64,000 bases of DNA, from contig WTXI01000190.1 in NCBI GenBank assembly GCA_022376515.1, forward strand, positions 1 through 64,000, in the 5' to 3' direction. The stretch is from Lactifluus volemus. Lineage: Eukaryota; Basidiomycota; Agaricomycetes; Russulales; Russulaceae. Below, in pieces: positions 46,540 through 58,679 of the stretch. Every line of letters starts with the position of its first letter. Positions within the stretch are counted from its first letter, which is position 1. The notes under the pieces were generated by a model. It was given only the letters and a program-made list of their open reading frames with translations, searched no databases and was not told the DNA's origin. Made by a program: the position numbers and the translations under genes.

Positions 46540-49461
46540 TCCTAGTTACTAATGTTGTAGTGTAATCTCAAATAAATTTTGCTTAAAATGTTCTTAAAAG
46601 TGCTGAAAACTAAACATGCTTGAAATTCACTCAAATGTCAAAATTGACCTGATTTTAAGTAAATAAAAAAACAGAAAATAAGCGAAATTAAGCGAAAATA
46701 AGCGAAAATAAGTGAAAATAAGCAAATTCCTGGAGGCCGACTTGTCTTAAAATGACTTAAAGTGCTTAAAGTGCTTAAAGTACTTAGGAGTACTTAAAAA
46801 AACTTTTTAAGTAACTTTAAGTAGAAATAAGCTGCTTGGACATTTTGCTGATGTCTCTACACAACATAGAAACTTCATCCAAGAAAATATATTGAACACC
46901 TACTAATCTAGTTTTTATCTACAAGAGCTATACGTTGGATGACTGGTTGCCATCAGAGCTGATACTGAGTACAGAATGATAAGTAGAACCTCTCAATAAA
47001 GCAGTGGCACTTCTGGTTGGGGCCAATATAAGAAGGCGATACAACTCATTTCTTCGTGAAAAGAATTCTGAGATAGCACGAAGTACCTGTGATTTTCCAG
47101 TACCTGCTATTCCACCGATGTACATCTTTAATTGTCCAAATTTGGGTCCACAGGAATGATTAACGACGATACGAAATACACGACCCTGTTCTGTATTCAA
47201 TTTGAAGGATGTCTTTATTTCTTCAATCGTATGACACCATTCTCTTGATTCGTACGCACGAGATAAATAAGATTTGTTAACAATATGCACTTCATTAGGT
47301 ATAAACTGTGAATTCACTACACAGGCCGTAGAGAAAGCATTTGAAGTTGCTGGCATGTTTCATGAACAAACATTGATAACCTCAGCATGTTTTTCCGCAA
47401 CAACCCTTTTCCACGCCGCACTGTTCTGCTTAATTTCAGGAGGAGTGCGATTGCAATTTATAATGAAAGCCATTGAACCAGGGATATGTGCCATCCATCC
47501 AAGATCTCAAAGTGTCGACCTCATTTCAGATATGAGTATGCACCGACCCTGTTCCCGTTTACCCAATACATCTGACAGATTACCAAGGTCTTTTCCAAGC
47601 ATATTATCATCACATATATTGGCTTTGGTAACCCCTGCTATATTTTCGTTCATATCTCATATTCCTTTAACATATTCTTCCTCCCATGAACTGACACCAA
47701 ACTCTTCCTTACTTAATTGTGCATGGAAGTCATCTCTTGCATCAAGACACTCGTATCTTATGTTCATATTCTTCATAATCTCTCTATGCCTGTCAGCGAA
47801 CGAGTAAGTGCTAAACGCATTGTCCCACGATTGCTCCCATGTTTTCAAATCTAATCCTGATCACCAAGGTTTAAACAATGTCATCATGGTACTACAATAA
47901 ATTTCGTGGTTACCTTGATCATATCTAGGGAGAGTTGGTCCAGCAAAGTTAGGAATTTTCTCTTTATCAACAAGACAACATCTAGTACCATGAGTATTCG
48001 TGAGTGGATGTTTGGGAAGGAATGGATACATCTTCGAACACTTAATCTCAACACCTATATCAGGGCATGAGGATTGACACTCATGATCAGGAGGACTGGA
48101 AGCTTCCATTCCTTCCGTTTTCATGGTATTGGGTACATGCCTTTTTGGCAACTTTATTTGTTTGCATCTTGCAATCCAATCATACAAAGTCATATCACCA
48201 AGAGCCTCAGACCTGTATACATAGTCATCAACTACTGAAAGACTGATGATTTTGTCTTTGCATTTGAAGATTGCAACCTGTTCCCTTTGACAACTGAGAT
48301 TTAACAGAATTAGTGTTCATGACTGATCCCAGTATATCTTCCACATTAGAACCCATAGACACAACTTCCATATTTTCACTGTGTCCAGATGATTCTTGTA
48401 ACAACCAAGGCTTCCTAGTGGCGTTAATGAAAGATGTCCAATAAAATACACGAAACTTATGGCTTTTGTAATGGTCTGGATTTCCCAACAGATACATACA
48501 TATCATTGGACTACCCATTTCCATCTTTGCACTGAGTGAGTTCACTATCTTTGTCAACAACTTCCGAGCCTTTTCTATACTAGAATCACTACCATTTACT
48601 ACATCAGGATTTCTTTCAAATATAGACCGTATCGTGTCAAATACCACATATGTTTTCAAAGGAGCCTTTGTCACATAATTTGTAACATACAACAGCACAG
48701 ATTTTATTGCAGTACCTGATCGGAGGCTGGTAACATCTGTATTACACCTAAAGAGATATGTGACTATATAAGAGAACATGTTTAGCCATTGCTCTGACTT
48801 CTTTAGGAATATACTGCCGGTTACTGGGTCGATATCAGAACAAACATATGTAGAGTGTGGAAATCTCGCTTTACACTTTCCATGAATGTTATCAAGACAG
48901 CCCTTGAATGCACGTCCCTTATTCTGAGAACCATCTTTATTCCTAGTACTCGAACATTTGTGTACATTTGATCTAAATAACAATGCATTCACCACTGAAT
49001 GGAATCATGACCACCAAGAACGCAAATCAATGCATTTGTCACAATTACCACAATTAATGTTCAAGCAAAGCAGTGGTGGTGCTTCAGGCAATGTTTCAGT
49101 AGGATCGAGGTAATGTTTTAATGTCAACGAGTGTCGCATTTCAGCATCCACCTCACTCATATTAGCAGATATGAAATCACCAGCATGTGCACCTTCTAGA
49201 TATGCTATCAGCCGCTCTTTGAACTTGGACAATGGATCAAGAATTTGTTGACACATTTCATCAGGGGACAGAGTTCCACGTATCCATATAAGCATATGTA
49301 AATGTAGAGACAACCTGCCTTGTTGCTCTATGGTACCGTAGAAGGCAGACGCATTACCATAAAGACCATTTCTTTTCTTACCAAAGCCTAATATGTGTTC
49401 TATAAACAAATTGACCATGAAATGAAAGAACCTAGCACATGTGACTGGATTATTTGCAATA

Positions 49462-50960
49462 GTGTTTTAAGGTCTGGTCTAGTCTGGTTTTTTGACCCCA
49501 AAGATGGGCAACTGGGACCGCAACTGGTCTAGACCGACACCCAAATTGGCAGGACCACAACTGAACCGAATAGGACTGGTCCTTTTCAGTTCATTGCCTC
49601 CAAAAGACCAGTTAAGACCAGTTTTGACTGGTCTTACTGGTGTTTTTTTTAGCATAATTTGATTGCATAAACTAAATAAAACTAATTACATTCAACTGCT
49701 CGCAGCCATGGTGTATGAGAATAATAAATAAAATGAGAAACAAAATAGGAAATGAAATAGAAAAAAGAAATGGCGGTCTCGCGTTTGTAGTGAGGGTGGG
49801 GGCCCTGCATTCTGGCACATCGTCGTTCCTGGCATTCGTCATCCCCTGCTTCTGTCATCATGTTCGCCATCTTGCCACCTGTTGTCATCATCCCTCCCAT
49901 TCGTTGTACCCTTCGTCCTCCCCAGCGTTTGTTAGCGTGGCCATTTGTTGTCATGGCCATACTCGTGGTTTGTCATCCTGGCTGTGGTGGTGGCCGACAT
50001 TGCTGATGGGAGGGTGAAGGACGTCAATGTGCAATGGACACTGAGGTGATGGTGGTGGAGGTAGAGGCAGAGGCAGAGGCAGGGAGGAGGCCGTGACACA
50101 TGCCGGTCACAGGCGTCAGGCACTCAGGCGGTCGCAATGGCACTGCTAGTGTGATCCTGACGCCAAGGATGTCGACGTGGCACAGGTGTGATGGACATGG
50201 AGGTGGTGGTGGTGGTGGCAGAGGCAGAGGTAGCAGAGGAGGAGGAGAAGGCAGAGGAGGATGTCCCGATGCGAGAGACAACAGCTGGAGGAAATGCAGC
50301 ACCCAAAAAAAGAGGGGAGCAACGTGCGTAAGAGCAAGTGGCGGGCCCTGATGGCATAGCGATGCCAATGCTGCAGGCATTGCCATGGGTGTATGCGAGA
50401 GAAAGAAAATAAGACAAGTCAGCCTGAGAATCATAAAAAAAAGAACGATCCTAGAACCGCACTTGATAACAGAGAAAGTGACCAACAGAGGGGGCAGCTG
50501 GCAATACTTTCGCAGTGAGGACGACGAGGCAGGACCCACTGTTGTCGTGGGGCTTGCTGGCCATTGCCGTGTAAGGACAGAGCCTGAAGGCTTGCAGCGG
50601 CATAAGCTTACTCTGGCAGCACATGACCAAAAGGTCCGTGTGCAGCCACAGGCTATATAAACCCTCACCAAATGAGTCTTTTTTCCCCGGGCATGTCCCA
50701 TCATTTTATAATGTTAGATAGAGTAAATATTAATAGTGTCTACATTAGTATATATTCTTTTAATGACTGTAATTTTGAGTACATCTACAATATTATATGT
50801 ACTGTGAGAAGACTGGTTGCAACTGATTGCAACTGGTTTTTAAATGGTTTTTAAATATTGTCAAATGAGGGCAACCACAGCCAGAAGTCCAGTCTCTTCC
50901 AGTTGGGTTGTGTTGGGTTGCCAGTCTTTTTGAGGTCCATAGGACTGGACCTGTAAACAC
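49462..50960. mobile_element. TA-duplicating TIR element T2
   Basis: Termini GTGTTTTAAGGTC and (reverse) GTGTTTACAGGTC, flanked by TA (49460-49461, 50961-50962). Left subterminal region is full of ggtctggtct and aagaccagtt-type motifs; right end has actggttgcaactg and agtctttttgaggtcc. Core is GC-rich (gaggtggtggtggtgg) with no transposase. The left side abuts the Helitron frame (IANNPVTC); the right flank is not clearly Helitron, so a rearrangement may accompany it. Confidence 0.65.
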
Positions 50961-50962
50961 TA

Positions 50963-51367
50963 CATCTACATAAGTCGAACACACATAAACCGTCAGAATC
51001 CATTGGATAAACCATGTACAGTAGGCAATGATGCCCCATAACACAGACTAGTGTCGTGTAGACCCTCATATTTCTACAATGAGCAAACTAAACAAGTGTT
51101 CTGATAAGAAACTACAGGCACAATTAAATCTGAAATGAACAGGGTATGGAACTAGTACTGCCTAAAATGTGGAAGGTCTCACTTGTAAATCAAAATAGTT
51201 TCAGGCATTGACTACATTATCATGTCAGAAACCATAAGCAATAATCGCCATGCAAACAGTCTATCCAATTCTTTGTCTTCTGTATCGCCCTCACTCTACA
51301 CTTTAAATCACACTCATATAACTTGCCCAGCTGAGCCCTGATTCTCTCGTGTGCCCATCACATCTCA
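50963..51367. other. No supported gene
   Basis: Spacer; possibly the promoter side of gene B. Confidence 0.4.
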
Positions 51368-52436
51368 ATGAGCAACAATGAAGGCAACGACTCTGACAGA
51401 GAATCTGTCTCAACACATCAATCCTCTCAGGCTGGCAAAAAACCCTCTATTATGAAAGCACTGAGCAACCCCAAAATGAAAAATAAAAGGTGAGATCCGT
51501 CATAAGCTTTCCACATATGTACCACTAACATGAACAACATCAGGACCGGGAGTAGGGTTGTCGGTGACTACAAAAGACTTGCTCAGTGGATTGGCCATTC
51601 AGAGGACACCTTCGTCGATTTTGATCTTGTGTTCCACATCGGGATGGAATGCGAAGGATCAGACAATGACATTGGCGACGATAATGCGAGCACAAGAACA
51701 GACACAGAAAGGTAAGCAACACGAGAACATACGCTGGTAATCATGGAACTGATGGTAAATACTAGAGAGGACGACAACATAGATCATTCCCATTATCAGC
51801 ACGTCTTTACAATAATTTCAGAGAATATACCAACGTTCGAGTCAGACCTCAAGAAGTTCAAAAAGAATCCTAGGGCCCTTGAAAAAACTATGTAGCCAGG
51901 TGTGAGAATCTTTTACACTTCCACATATTGCTAAATAATACTTGTGTCGTTACATTAGATGACCACATCACTTGGATTTGCACATTCAGACGACATCAGA
52001 ATCCTCTGCGAAGATGGCCTCGACTACGTCGCAACCACCAGCTGAATAATGATTTAATGCCCGACATCCCTCCCCACTTGTCCAAGCCAACTTACTGTGG
52101 GTGAAATCACCCTGTTCTGGCCGAGCTTCTGTGTCCATCAAACACCTCGATAAATTCCGAGCATATCCAACTAGGTAAATGATAACTATCGACACGAAAT
52201 GTCATACTTACAGATTTTTTTTTCTTTTTTACAGGACAATACATGACTTCATGAATGGATCTCTAAGAGTTACCGCTGATCAACTCTGTCTCTTCATGTA
52301 TCACAATTATTCCATCGACTATGAAAACCTCATGGATGGACTCCTGTGCTCGGACCTCATCAAAATGGTACACGAGTTTGTAACACGTATTTTTGTTCAC
52401 TGTTAACAGTCTTTAATGTGGCACAGACATGGCATT
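51368..52436 (+). pseudogene. Gene B 5' part (paralogue of gene A)
   Basis: Exons 51368-51489 (starts MSNNEGNDSDRES), 51544-51711 (VVGDYKRLAQWIGHSEDTF), 51766-51899, 51959 to about 52173 (SDDIRILCEDGLDYVA, LAELLCP), about 52236-52366 (TADQLCLFMYHNYS), then a short exon (about 52411) that is cut at 52436. Stops (TAG in exon 3, TGA in exon 4) and a frameshift near 52137 mark a pseudogene. The 3' part resumes at 57888. Unknown function; introns 50-60 bp. Confidence 0.65.
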
Positions 52437-52575
52437 AGACCGGTGACCGTCTCTCGGCGAGACCTAAAACGGATCTCTTGCTAGAGAGACTGGTCAATCT
52501 GAGTTTTAATCTCGCAGGCACCTGAAAATCCCTATAAGGATAGGCTCGATAAGGGAATTAGTCATGTGATCACAA
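52437..52575 (+). repeat. Left TIR of the helicase/DUF6589 transposon
   Basis: Pairs imperfectly with 57749-57887. Best blocks: gtgaccg(t/g)ctctcg, tctgagttt, ataggctc(g/a)ataagg(g/a)aa, tcatgtgat. Confidence 0.75.
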
Positions 52576-52604
52576 ATAAAGACGTGTTCTACCTTCAAAC
52601 GTTA

Positions 52605-54690
52605 ATGAGTATGGCTCAACCTGACGCGTCTTTGCTTGCGAATGAGCTCGAAAACATTCGAAACCTTACTGGGGACTTGCTGCTCTCAAGATTTGAAAAA
52701 ATATGCCCTATTAAACGACCTGGACCTGAATTTCTGGCAACATTGGACACTTCTGAACGAGATACTGTCTACAAATGCTGTCTCCTACTGTCTACAGTCA
52801 CGAACGGCGAAAAAATACCTCAGGAGTTTTAACTTAAGGCTGTGCTAGCTCTTCTCTCTGGTCAGGACACTCTGATTGATGCTGGGACTGGCTCTGGCAA
52901 GACTCTGTGCATGATCCTGCCGGCTCTTTTGGACCCTACAGCAGTGTCTTTGGTAATTTCGCCTTTAAAGCGACTGCAAGTGCTTCAGGTGAGCAGTACT
53001 AGTGACGCAATAGTTCACTTCTAATTAAAAGTTTCAAGGTTGCTGAATTTCAGTCCTATGGACTAACGGCTGCATGTGTCAATGAAGACACCCCGAATTC
53101 GAGCGAATTTTGGAAGGTATAATCGACTCGGAATCGAATCTTTTTTTTTTTTTGTTTCGTTGATGTTTCGTTAGTCTGTGCAAGCGGGGGATTTCAATAT
53201 CCTCGTTGTACAACCCAAACAGCTGCAAACTTACAAAGGGCATCTGCCTCGTCTTGCACAGGCTCTACGCAATTCCCGGCTACCCAAAATAATCAAACGA
53301 GTCCACGTTGATGAAGCGCACTCAATTCACACAGCGGGGATACCATTATACGGCCAACCAGCTTTCCGACCTGCCTGGGGCAATCTTGGTAAACTTCGCC
53401 TCTTACTGCCGAAGACCATCCCTGTTCAGGCGCTTTTGGGGACGCTTCCTCCTCATATAACCCGCTGTGTCACGGAGAAGCTTCTGTTCCCATCGGACTA
53501 TGTTACAATTGCGCTTACATCAAATCAGCCAAATATCACATATGCCACCCATCCTGTCGTAGGATCGCTTAGCAACTTTCGCAACCTTCAGTTCCTCGTT
53601 CCAGAACATGGAAATAAGACTTTTGATCCCAAATTGATCCCCAAAATGATCATTTTCTTTGATAACGTCCAAGAAGCTACTAACACCACAAACTACCTTA
53701 ACAGCCTCTTTCCTGAGACCATGCAGCACTTGCGATTTGTCAAACATTATCACAGTAAGATGTCATTGGAGTATCTTGAAAGCACGTTTCAAGATTTTGC
53801 CTCACCAGATGGAACAACAAGAATACTATGCGCAACATCTGGCGCATCGACCGTAAGTGGACAAATTCTCTTCTTTTTTAACTGGCTTTTACTACTTTCA
53901 TGTTAGGGACTTGACGTGTTGGACGTTGAATGTGTTATCCAGTATGGCATGTGCAGAGACATCACAAATCTCATCCAGAGGGGTGGCCGTTGTGGACAAG
54001 CAACATCAACTCCCGCACTCTTCCTTATACTCTATGAACCTTGGGCCATGACTGCAGACCTCTCCTCGTTGATACAGGACCCTGGTGATCCAGACCAACC
54101 ACTACGTCCGATAACGAACACTTCGAGAAAGCCTGAGCGAACTGGGGTGGCGATGTATCAACTGGTCCAATCGTCTGACTGCACCCGCCTCTTTTTTGCA
54201 AATTACCTTCATGATTGTACACCAAATGGTGAGTTTCATTTGTGTTGTTGGCGGGGGAGTTCTCACTTGTAAACCACTAGCATTGAATTTCACTAACAAA
54301 TTTTGCTGCGATAAGCACAGCGATGGCTTTAATCTTGCTGATTTCTTTCCGGGGAAGTTTTATTCAGCCGAAACACTGGTATTCATTGATCAAGAAGTCA
54401 ATGTGGCCTCCTCAAGACCGAAATATCGCCCAAAGAAGGAGCATGAACCTCTGAGAGCAGCTTTGTATTCTTGGCGAGCGCATACACATGAAAATGATCC
54501 ATTATGCGGAGTGCGACAAATCTCATGGATTCTCACCGACACTGAGATCGAAGTTATCTGCAAAGCGCCACGAAAACGTGTCACCGATGTTGATCAGCTC
54601 AAGACTTTGCTGGATGCCAGTTCTGACTGGGTAGATGAGTGGGGTCAGAAAATCGTTGACGAGATCTGTTCATTCGATGCATCCATGTGA
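52605..54690 (+). pseudogene. RecQ-like superfamily 2 DNA helicase of the transposon
   Basis: ATP-dependent helicase fold. Exons: 52605-52988, 53039-53116, 53175-53852, 53907-54228, 54281-54690; introns 50-58 bp, all GT-AG. Motif I AGTGSGKT (after LLSGQDTLID), motif II VDEAHSI, motif V region ATSGASTGLDV, motif VI QRGGRCG, then a Cys/His patch (FCCDKHSDGF), as in RecQ zinc regions. One in-frame TAA at 52830-52832 (EF*LKAV) stands where Gln CAA fits; otherwise open. Start: ATG 52605, second ATG 52611. Convergent with the DUF6589 gene. RecQ-like is from motifs; true RecQ orthology is unlikely. Confidence 0.8.
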
Positions 54691-54706
54691 AATTTTTTTT
54701 ATGTAA

Positions 54707-57688
54707 CTATGTATTGTCAAATTCAATGGTCAATTGCATACTTGGTATCTCGTCCTCTTCAATCATCCCTGCCATTTCATCTACATGTCCTGCCTTTATG
54801 CATGCAAGCTTTTGTTGAATGTTTCGAGACTTGATGACAACAGCTTCCTCTCCCCGATGTCAATTAGATTTGTAACCAACCTCTGTTTGTCATTCCCCTT
54901 ACGACCAGGCTGATATTTGCTGAGCGCAAGCTCTCGGACTTCGTTGGCAACCTTCCAGACGAGCATTGATGTGTCTGGTGTTGTATGCGTCTTTCCTTCA
55001 TATGATGCACCCAAGGCTTTTGTGACTTGCTTCTTAACATTTTGCAACTGAAGAACGGCTGCTGAGATGTCGCCAAGCTTGTCCCAGCTTGAACGAAGAC
55101 CTTTAGCGACAAAAAACATCTAAAACGCTAGTTACAGCTAATTGCATCGGCATAGAAATATTTCCACACCTTTAGATAACCAATGAGATGTTCAATATTG
55201 AGATCAACAGCCATGAAGTGACCTGGCAACCCTGAGACATTGACGATCATATTGTCACGCATAATATCACTAACATCATTCAGAATTATCTAAATCGGGA
55301 CCTCTTAACTTGAACTCACGCAAACTTGGGCATCCAGATATGCTTCAGGTTTGCAAGAAAGTGAAGAATCTCCATGCAGTAGTTGTTTGAGCCAGCACCC
55401 CGGAAGATTTTCACCAAGACAGGGAGAAGGTCTTCAACATGTCCAAAATCGCCCTCAGAGATTGCCAAAGTCAGTTCTATCATATATAACAAATCACGAG
55501 TGAGGAGGAGTGTATTTTGATGAGCAATATCATGAAGCGGATCAAGTGCACCAGCATATGGTGGGATTGGGGGATCTTTAGCCTTAGATCCCTTTTGCCA
55601 GTTTCCCAAGGGACAAGCAGACCGGTTCAGGATACTCTGAGCTCGGAGGAGAAGATCCTGAGCACTAGGATTCATCTTCGCAAATTCAGCAAAATCCCCA
55701 AGTTCATCAAGCCATGCGCCAAGGATAATACCCTCCAGTACCTGCGTCAGAGCTGCCAGGAGTTTGTGGTAGTCAGGATAATCAGCGCCAAGGCATGCTT
55801 TCTCCATTAGACCGAAGAAGTAAGTCAGGCTGCCGGTTTGTTGGAGCGAACCACGGTGAACATGAAGGAGAGCCCAGATCAAGTTCATGCACAGATGGAA
55901 TAGGCCAAAACCAAGCTGAAAGATGTCTTGTCGAGTCCAGGGATCAAGATCATTGACACACATAACTTGTCCTCCACGAATACGAGCATTGGTTGACTGG
56001 TCGTTGACACTTGGGATCGCATACTTCACCAGATCGTCTGCATTTCGCTTAAGCTGAACCAGATAAGCGTCATCATGTACCATAAGATTTCCGTGAATCA
56101 ATGATTCCTCAATTGTTGTTGTCCAAAGCGGGAACTGCTCTGTTTTACCACCAACTGCTAGAGGATGCCGAGAAATTGACTGCAGAGCCGGGTGAGAGCT
56201 ATATCCAGAGTAAAGGGGGCAATGCTTGAAGAGAATTCGAAGAATAATCACGGAAAATTGATGGTTGAGGCATTTGAGTTGGTCAAGACTGAGGCGGAGG
56301 TCTGAGGGCGAAAGACCCTTGCAGTTTCGATATCTATTGATGATGGGCTGTAGTTTCAAGTCATCGAGTGTTGCGTTTCGAAGTCCATAGAGTATACCAA
56401 ACGTGCCAGATTGGACTTTCGCAGGAGTTGCAGCACCACGTTGTTCCACAAAGATAGATGAGCTGATATTGATGTTATCATAACAGAACATGTGTGGAGA
56501 GGATGCTATTTGTTTCGCAAGGGTGATATAACGCTGGCTTAACTGAGATAGGAGTTTCCCAAAGCTGTCATAAGAGATAGTGAGGCTGCAGCGAAAGAGG
56601 GCATCGATAGTTTTCCTCGAGGACCCTGTGCTCCAAAGAAAAAGACCAAATACTGATTGAAACTTGATGCTACGATTTGACCGTTGATATGCGAGCTGGG
56701 AGATGATCACGTTGCAAGCCTAATCTGTTTGAGTAGATGTATATGTGCAGTAGATATTTCTGCTCACTGTCTTCGGGAATTTGATCTTGTTCTTTCGTTT
56801 AGCTTCCTGGGTCTGAGCAGCCGCTTCGAGAATGTGTAAAAGTGATGGACAAAGCTTTGTAGCGGGTTCTACGACTCTCTCAAGGGTCCAATTTGATATG
56901 AACTCGGATGAGACATCTTCAACGCTTGGAAAAGAGAGTTCCTTTACGACAAGGTCCATTTCCGAAGCAACCATCGTACAGATGGCTTCGAGCGAATGGG
57001 GACGAACCCAATGTAATATTAAATCATGGCCTTTTGGGTGTGCAAAGATAAGATCGAGAAGGACAGAAATTTTGTTACAATTCAAAGAGAACCATCACGT
57101 TTGGTAATGTTCATATTCGTCTTGGCCAAGGTCAAGGAGATCAATAATAAGGTCCAACGGCGATCGGCCAGCATCAGAGAATAGCTTCAAGACCTCCTTC
57201 TTGCAGTCGTTCCAACCGTTTTGGGTCCCAGGAGAGATAATGTCTGGAGATTCATACACACGCAAGTTTGAAGTCTCAAGCACATCACCCAGGGTGTTGG
57301 AGAGCTCTAGCACAACAGAAGGGCTCTCTGAAGGCGAACAAGACGTCTCGTTAGCCCCTCCATTATCCAGAGTAGTACCGCATGAGCTGAGCTTGTTGAC
57401 AGTAGCATTCAGATTCCATGATGAGCTCGAGAGCTCAGACCCAGAGCCAGTGTTTGACAGAAATTTGGAGGGGTCCCAAGTCTTAAATCGAGGGGTAGGG
57501 ACCCAAGGACTCCCTAACATTGGATGTGGCTGGTTTTCATCTTGAGTACGCGAAGATTTCAAGGAGTCCGAGCCTGAGGGTATGCTGCCAAAGCTTAGAA
57601 GTTCTCCGTAGTTAATTGACGTCTTTCGTCTTCGTTTCTTGGGTGAGTTAGCATTTACGAATACAAAGGCATCATTTGGATGCTTCAT
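54707..57688 (-). pseudogene. DUF6589-family protein, candidate transposase
   Basis: Minus exons: 57688-56768, 56719-55320, 55269-55170, 55119-54707; introns 48-50 bp. N-terminal basic, Ser-rich part (PKKRRRK, a possible nuclear signal), then the conserved part: LFLWSTGSSRKTIDAL, YDNINISSSIFVEQRG, KVQSGTFGILYGL, AIPSVNDQSTNARIRGGQ, LGFGLFHLCMNLIWALLH, LLAALTQVLEGIILGAW. I recall this as DUF6589 of fungi. The spaced Asp/Glu residues (YDN, NDQ) could be an RNase H-like centre; inference only. Breaks: TGA at 57095-57097 (CGA fits, T*WFSLN) and a two-base insertion near 54855 that hides the C-terminus (RNIQQKLACIKAGHVDE). Start ATG chosen at 57688. Confidence 0.75.
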
Positions 57689-57748
57689 TGCAAAGCACAA
57701 GTGGAAGAGGAGGTGTAGTAACACGTTCTGATGGTTTGCTGCTCCCTT

Positions 57749-57887
57749 GATTTCGCAATCACATGATAGATTTCCTTATTGAGCCTATCTATATACGGAA
57801 CGATCAGGTAGCTATATAATTTAAACTCAGATCTACCAGGCTCTCAATTGAGGTTTACCTCATTATCGAGAGCCGGTCACGAGGCTA
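57749..57887 (-). repeat. Right TIR of the helicase/DUF6589 transposon
   Basis: Reverse complement of the left TIR with substitutions; ends ...ggtcacgaggcta at 57887. Confidence 0.75.
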
Positions 57888-58520
57888 ACATGGCGTTGCC
57901 TTTTCCAAATTGCCAAATCAGGTACAGTGGGCCGTCAAATCAAACGTAAGTGACAAAAACCTGATACATACTTTTTATCATCCGTCACGCCAAGGAGCAT
58001 CGCCTATGTGACCCTCCACGTATGTATTTATTCACAACATCTTGAGCGTTCTGACAAATTATTAATTACAGATGCGATGGTTTCTATCCAGTGTAGAGGA
58101 CTGGAGAAAGGACGACAGCAAAGTTGACAAAGCGGTGTTTTACTACACCATCATCAACCTCTTCAAGAGAAAGGACATGAAATATTAGTCCAATGGTGTA
58201 TTACAGGAATGGAACAAGTAAGTCATTATGAACATATCAGAACTGATACTAACATATTATAGAGAAATGTTCCAGAAAAGGAAGACATACAAAACACTTT
58301 CCACCTCCCTCTCAGCGTTATATGAACAGTCTTGGCGACGATCACTTGCTCTTATGAGTACCATTACCGCCAGTACCGTGAATCACGCGTCTTCACCACC
58401 TGCCACACCTGGAGCATCATGTTGTTCTTGGTCCCCCGCGTCTGTCAGGGTATCACGCCCTTCATCTCCATCCGCAACCACCAGGGCCACACGTCAATGA
58501 TCTCCACCCACTCCAAATAG
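57888..58520 (+). pseudogene. Gene B 3' part
   Basis: Continues gene B after the transposon (CAC AGA CAT GGC, then SKLPNQVQWAV). An exon at about 58072-58217 carries SSVEDWRKDDSKVDKAVFY and, after a TAG, VLQEWN, matching RLDDWQSNELNFSKDELF and LEEWN in gene A. The following exon from 58262 is Ser/Thr/Pro-rich. Damaged by stops and frameshifts. Confidence 0.55.
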
Positions 58521-58679
58521 TGCCTCACACCCACGTGACACAGTATCACCCCCCTCCTCACCATCTGTGGCTGCCATGTCTACACACCATTTGCCTGCAT
58601 CAATCAGAGCCCCACATCAGTCAACCAGAGTATCATGTTCTTTCTCGAGACTTGCATCAGCCAAGCCATCATGCCAATC

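Larger units (their letters stand above)
44580..46853. mobile_element. Non-autonomous TIR element E2, relative of E1
   Basis: Ends at 44580-44604 and 46829-46853 are 25 bp inverted repeats with two mismatches, starting CATCAGCAAAATG. TC flanks both sides (44578-44579, 46854-46855), and removing the element with one TC restores the Helitron helicase frame (LDEVSMLCRD to MYLISERLACV). Subterminal arrays of acttaaa/ttaagt at 44605-45060 and 46560-46828. The core is GC-rich with Pro/Ala-coding repeats. No transposase. Confidence 0.85.
42284..49459 (-). pseudogene. Helitron Rep-helicase (5'-truncated, multiply interrupted)
   Basis: Minus order: Helitron-like N segment (NNPVTCARFFHFMV at 49455-49410); HUH-type motif (GRLSLHLHMLIW, about 49317-49280); two-tyrosine motif (YVTNYVTK, about 48680); PIF1-type helicase with Walker A (GIAGTGKS, about 47110) and Walker B (IFLDEVSML, about 46880) and INMIFAGDFAQLPP (about 43950); helicase C-terminal part (PNFGMTNYASQGKT, 43090); and a C-terminal extension (MIWFHDGIFTGSRLI, 42400-42360). 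Stops at 49005, 47861, 42994 and 42880 are TGA in positions where Arg CGA would fit; others are TAG (CAG). Two insertions split the helicase between Walker A and the GDFAQ motif. Normally about 1,400+ aa; this copy lacks the N-terminus. Confidence 0.85.
52437..57887. mobile_element. Two-gene TIR transposon: RecQ-like helicase plus DUF6589 protein (5,451 bp)
   Basis: Left end agaccggtgaccgtctctcg and the reverse of the right end (tagcctcgtgaccggctctcg) align. The similarity continues about 139 bp inward, including gataggctcgataaggga against gataggctcaataaggaa and tcatgtgat. Flanks are acatggcatt (52427-52436) and acatggcgtt (57888-57897), a ~10 bp target duplication with one change. Gene B exons abut both sides and gene A is uninterrupted at the same point. 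It carries two convergent genes ending at 54690 and 54707. Confidence 0.85.

Noticed and set aside
49460..50962. hAT element with 8 bp duplication
   Set aside because: The TAGTGTT-type ends suggested hAT, but no 8 bp flanking repeat exists; TA fits both ends.
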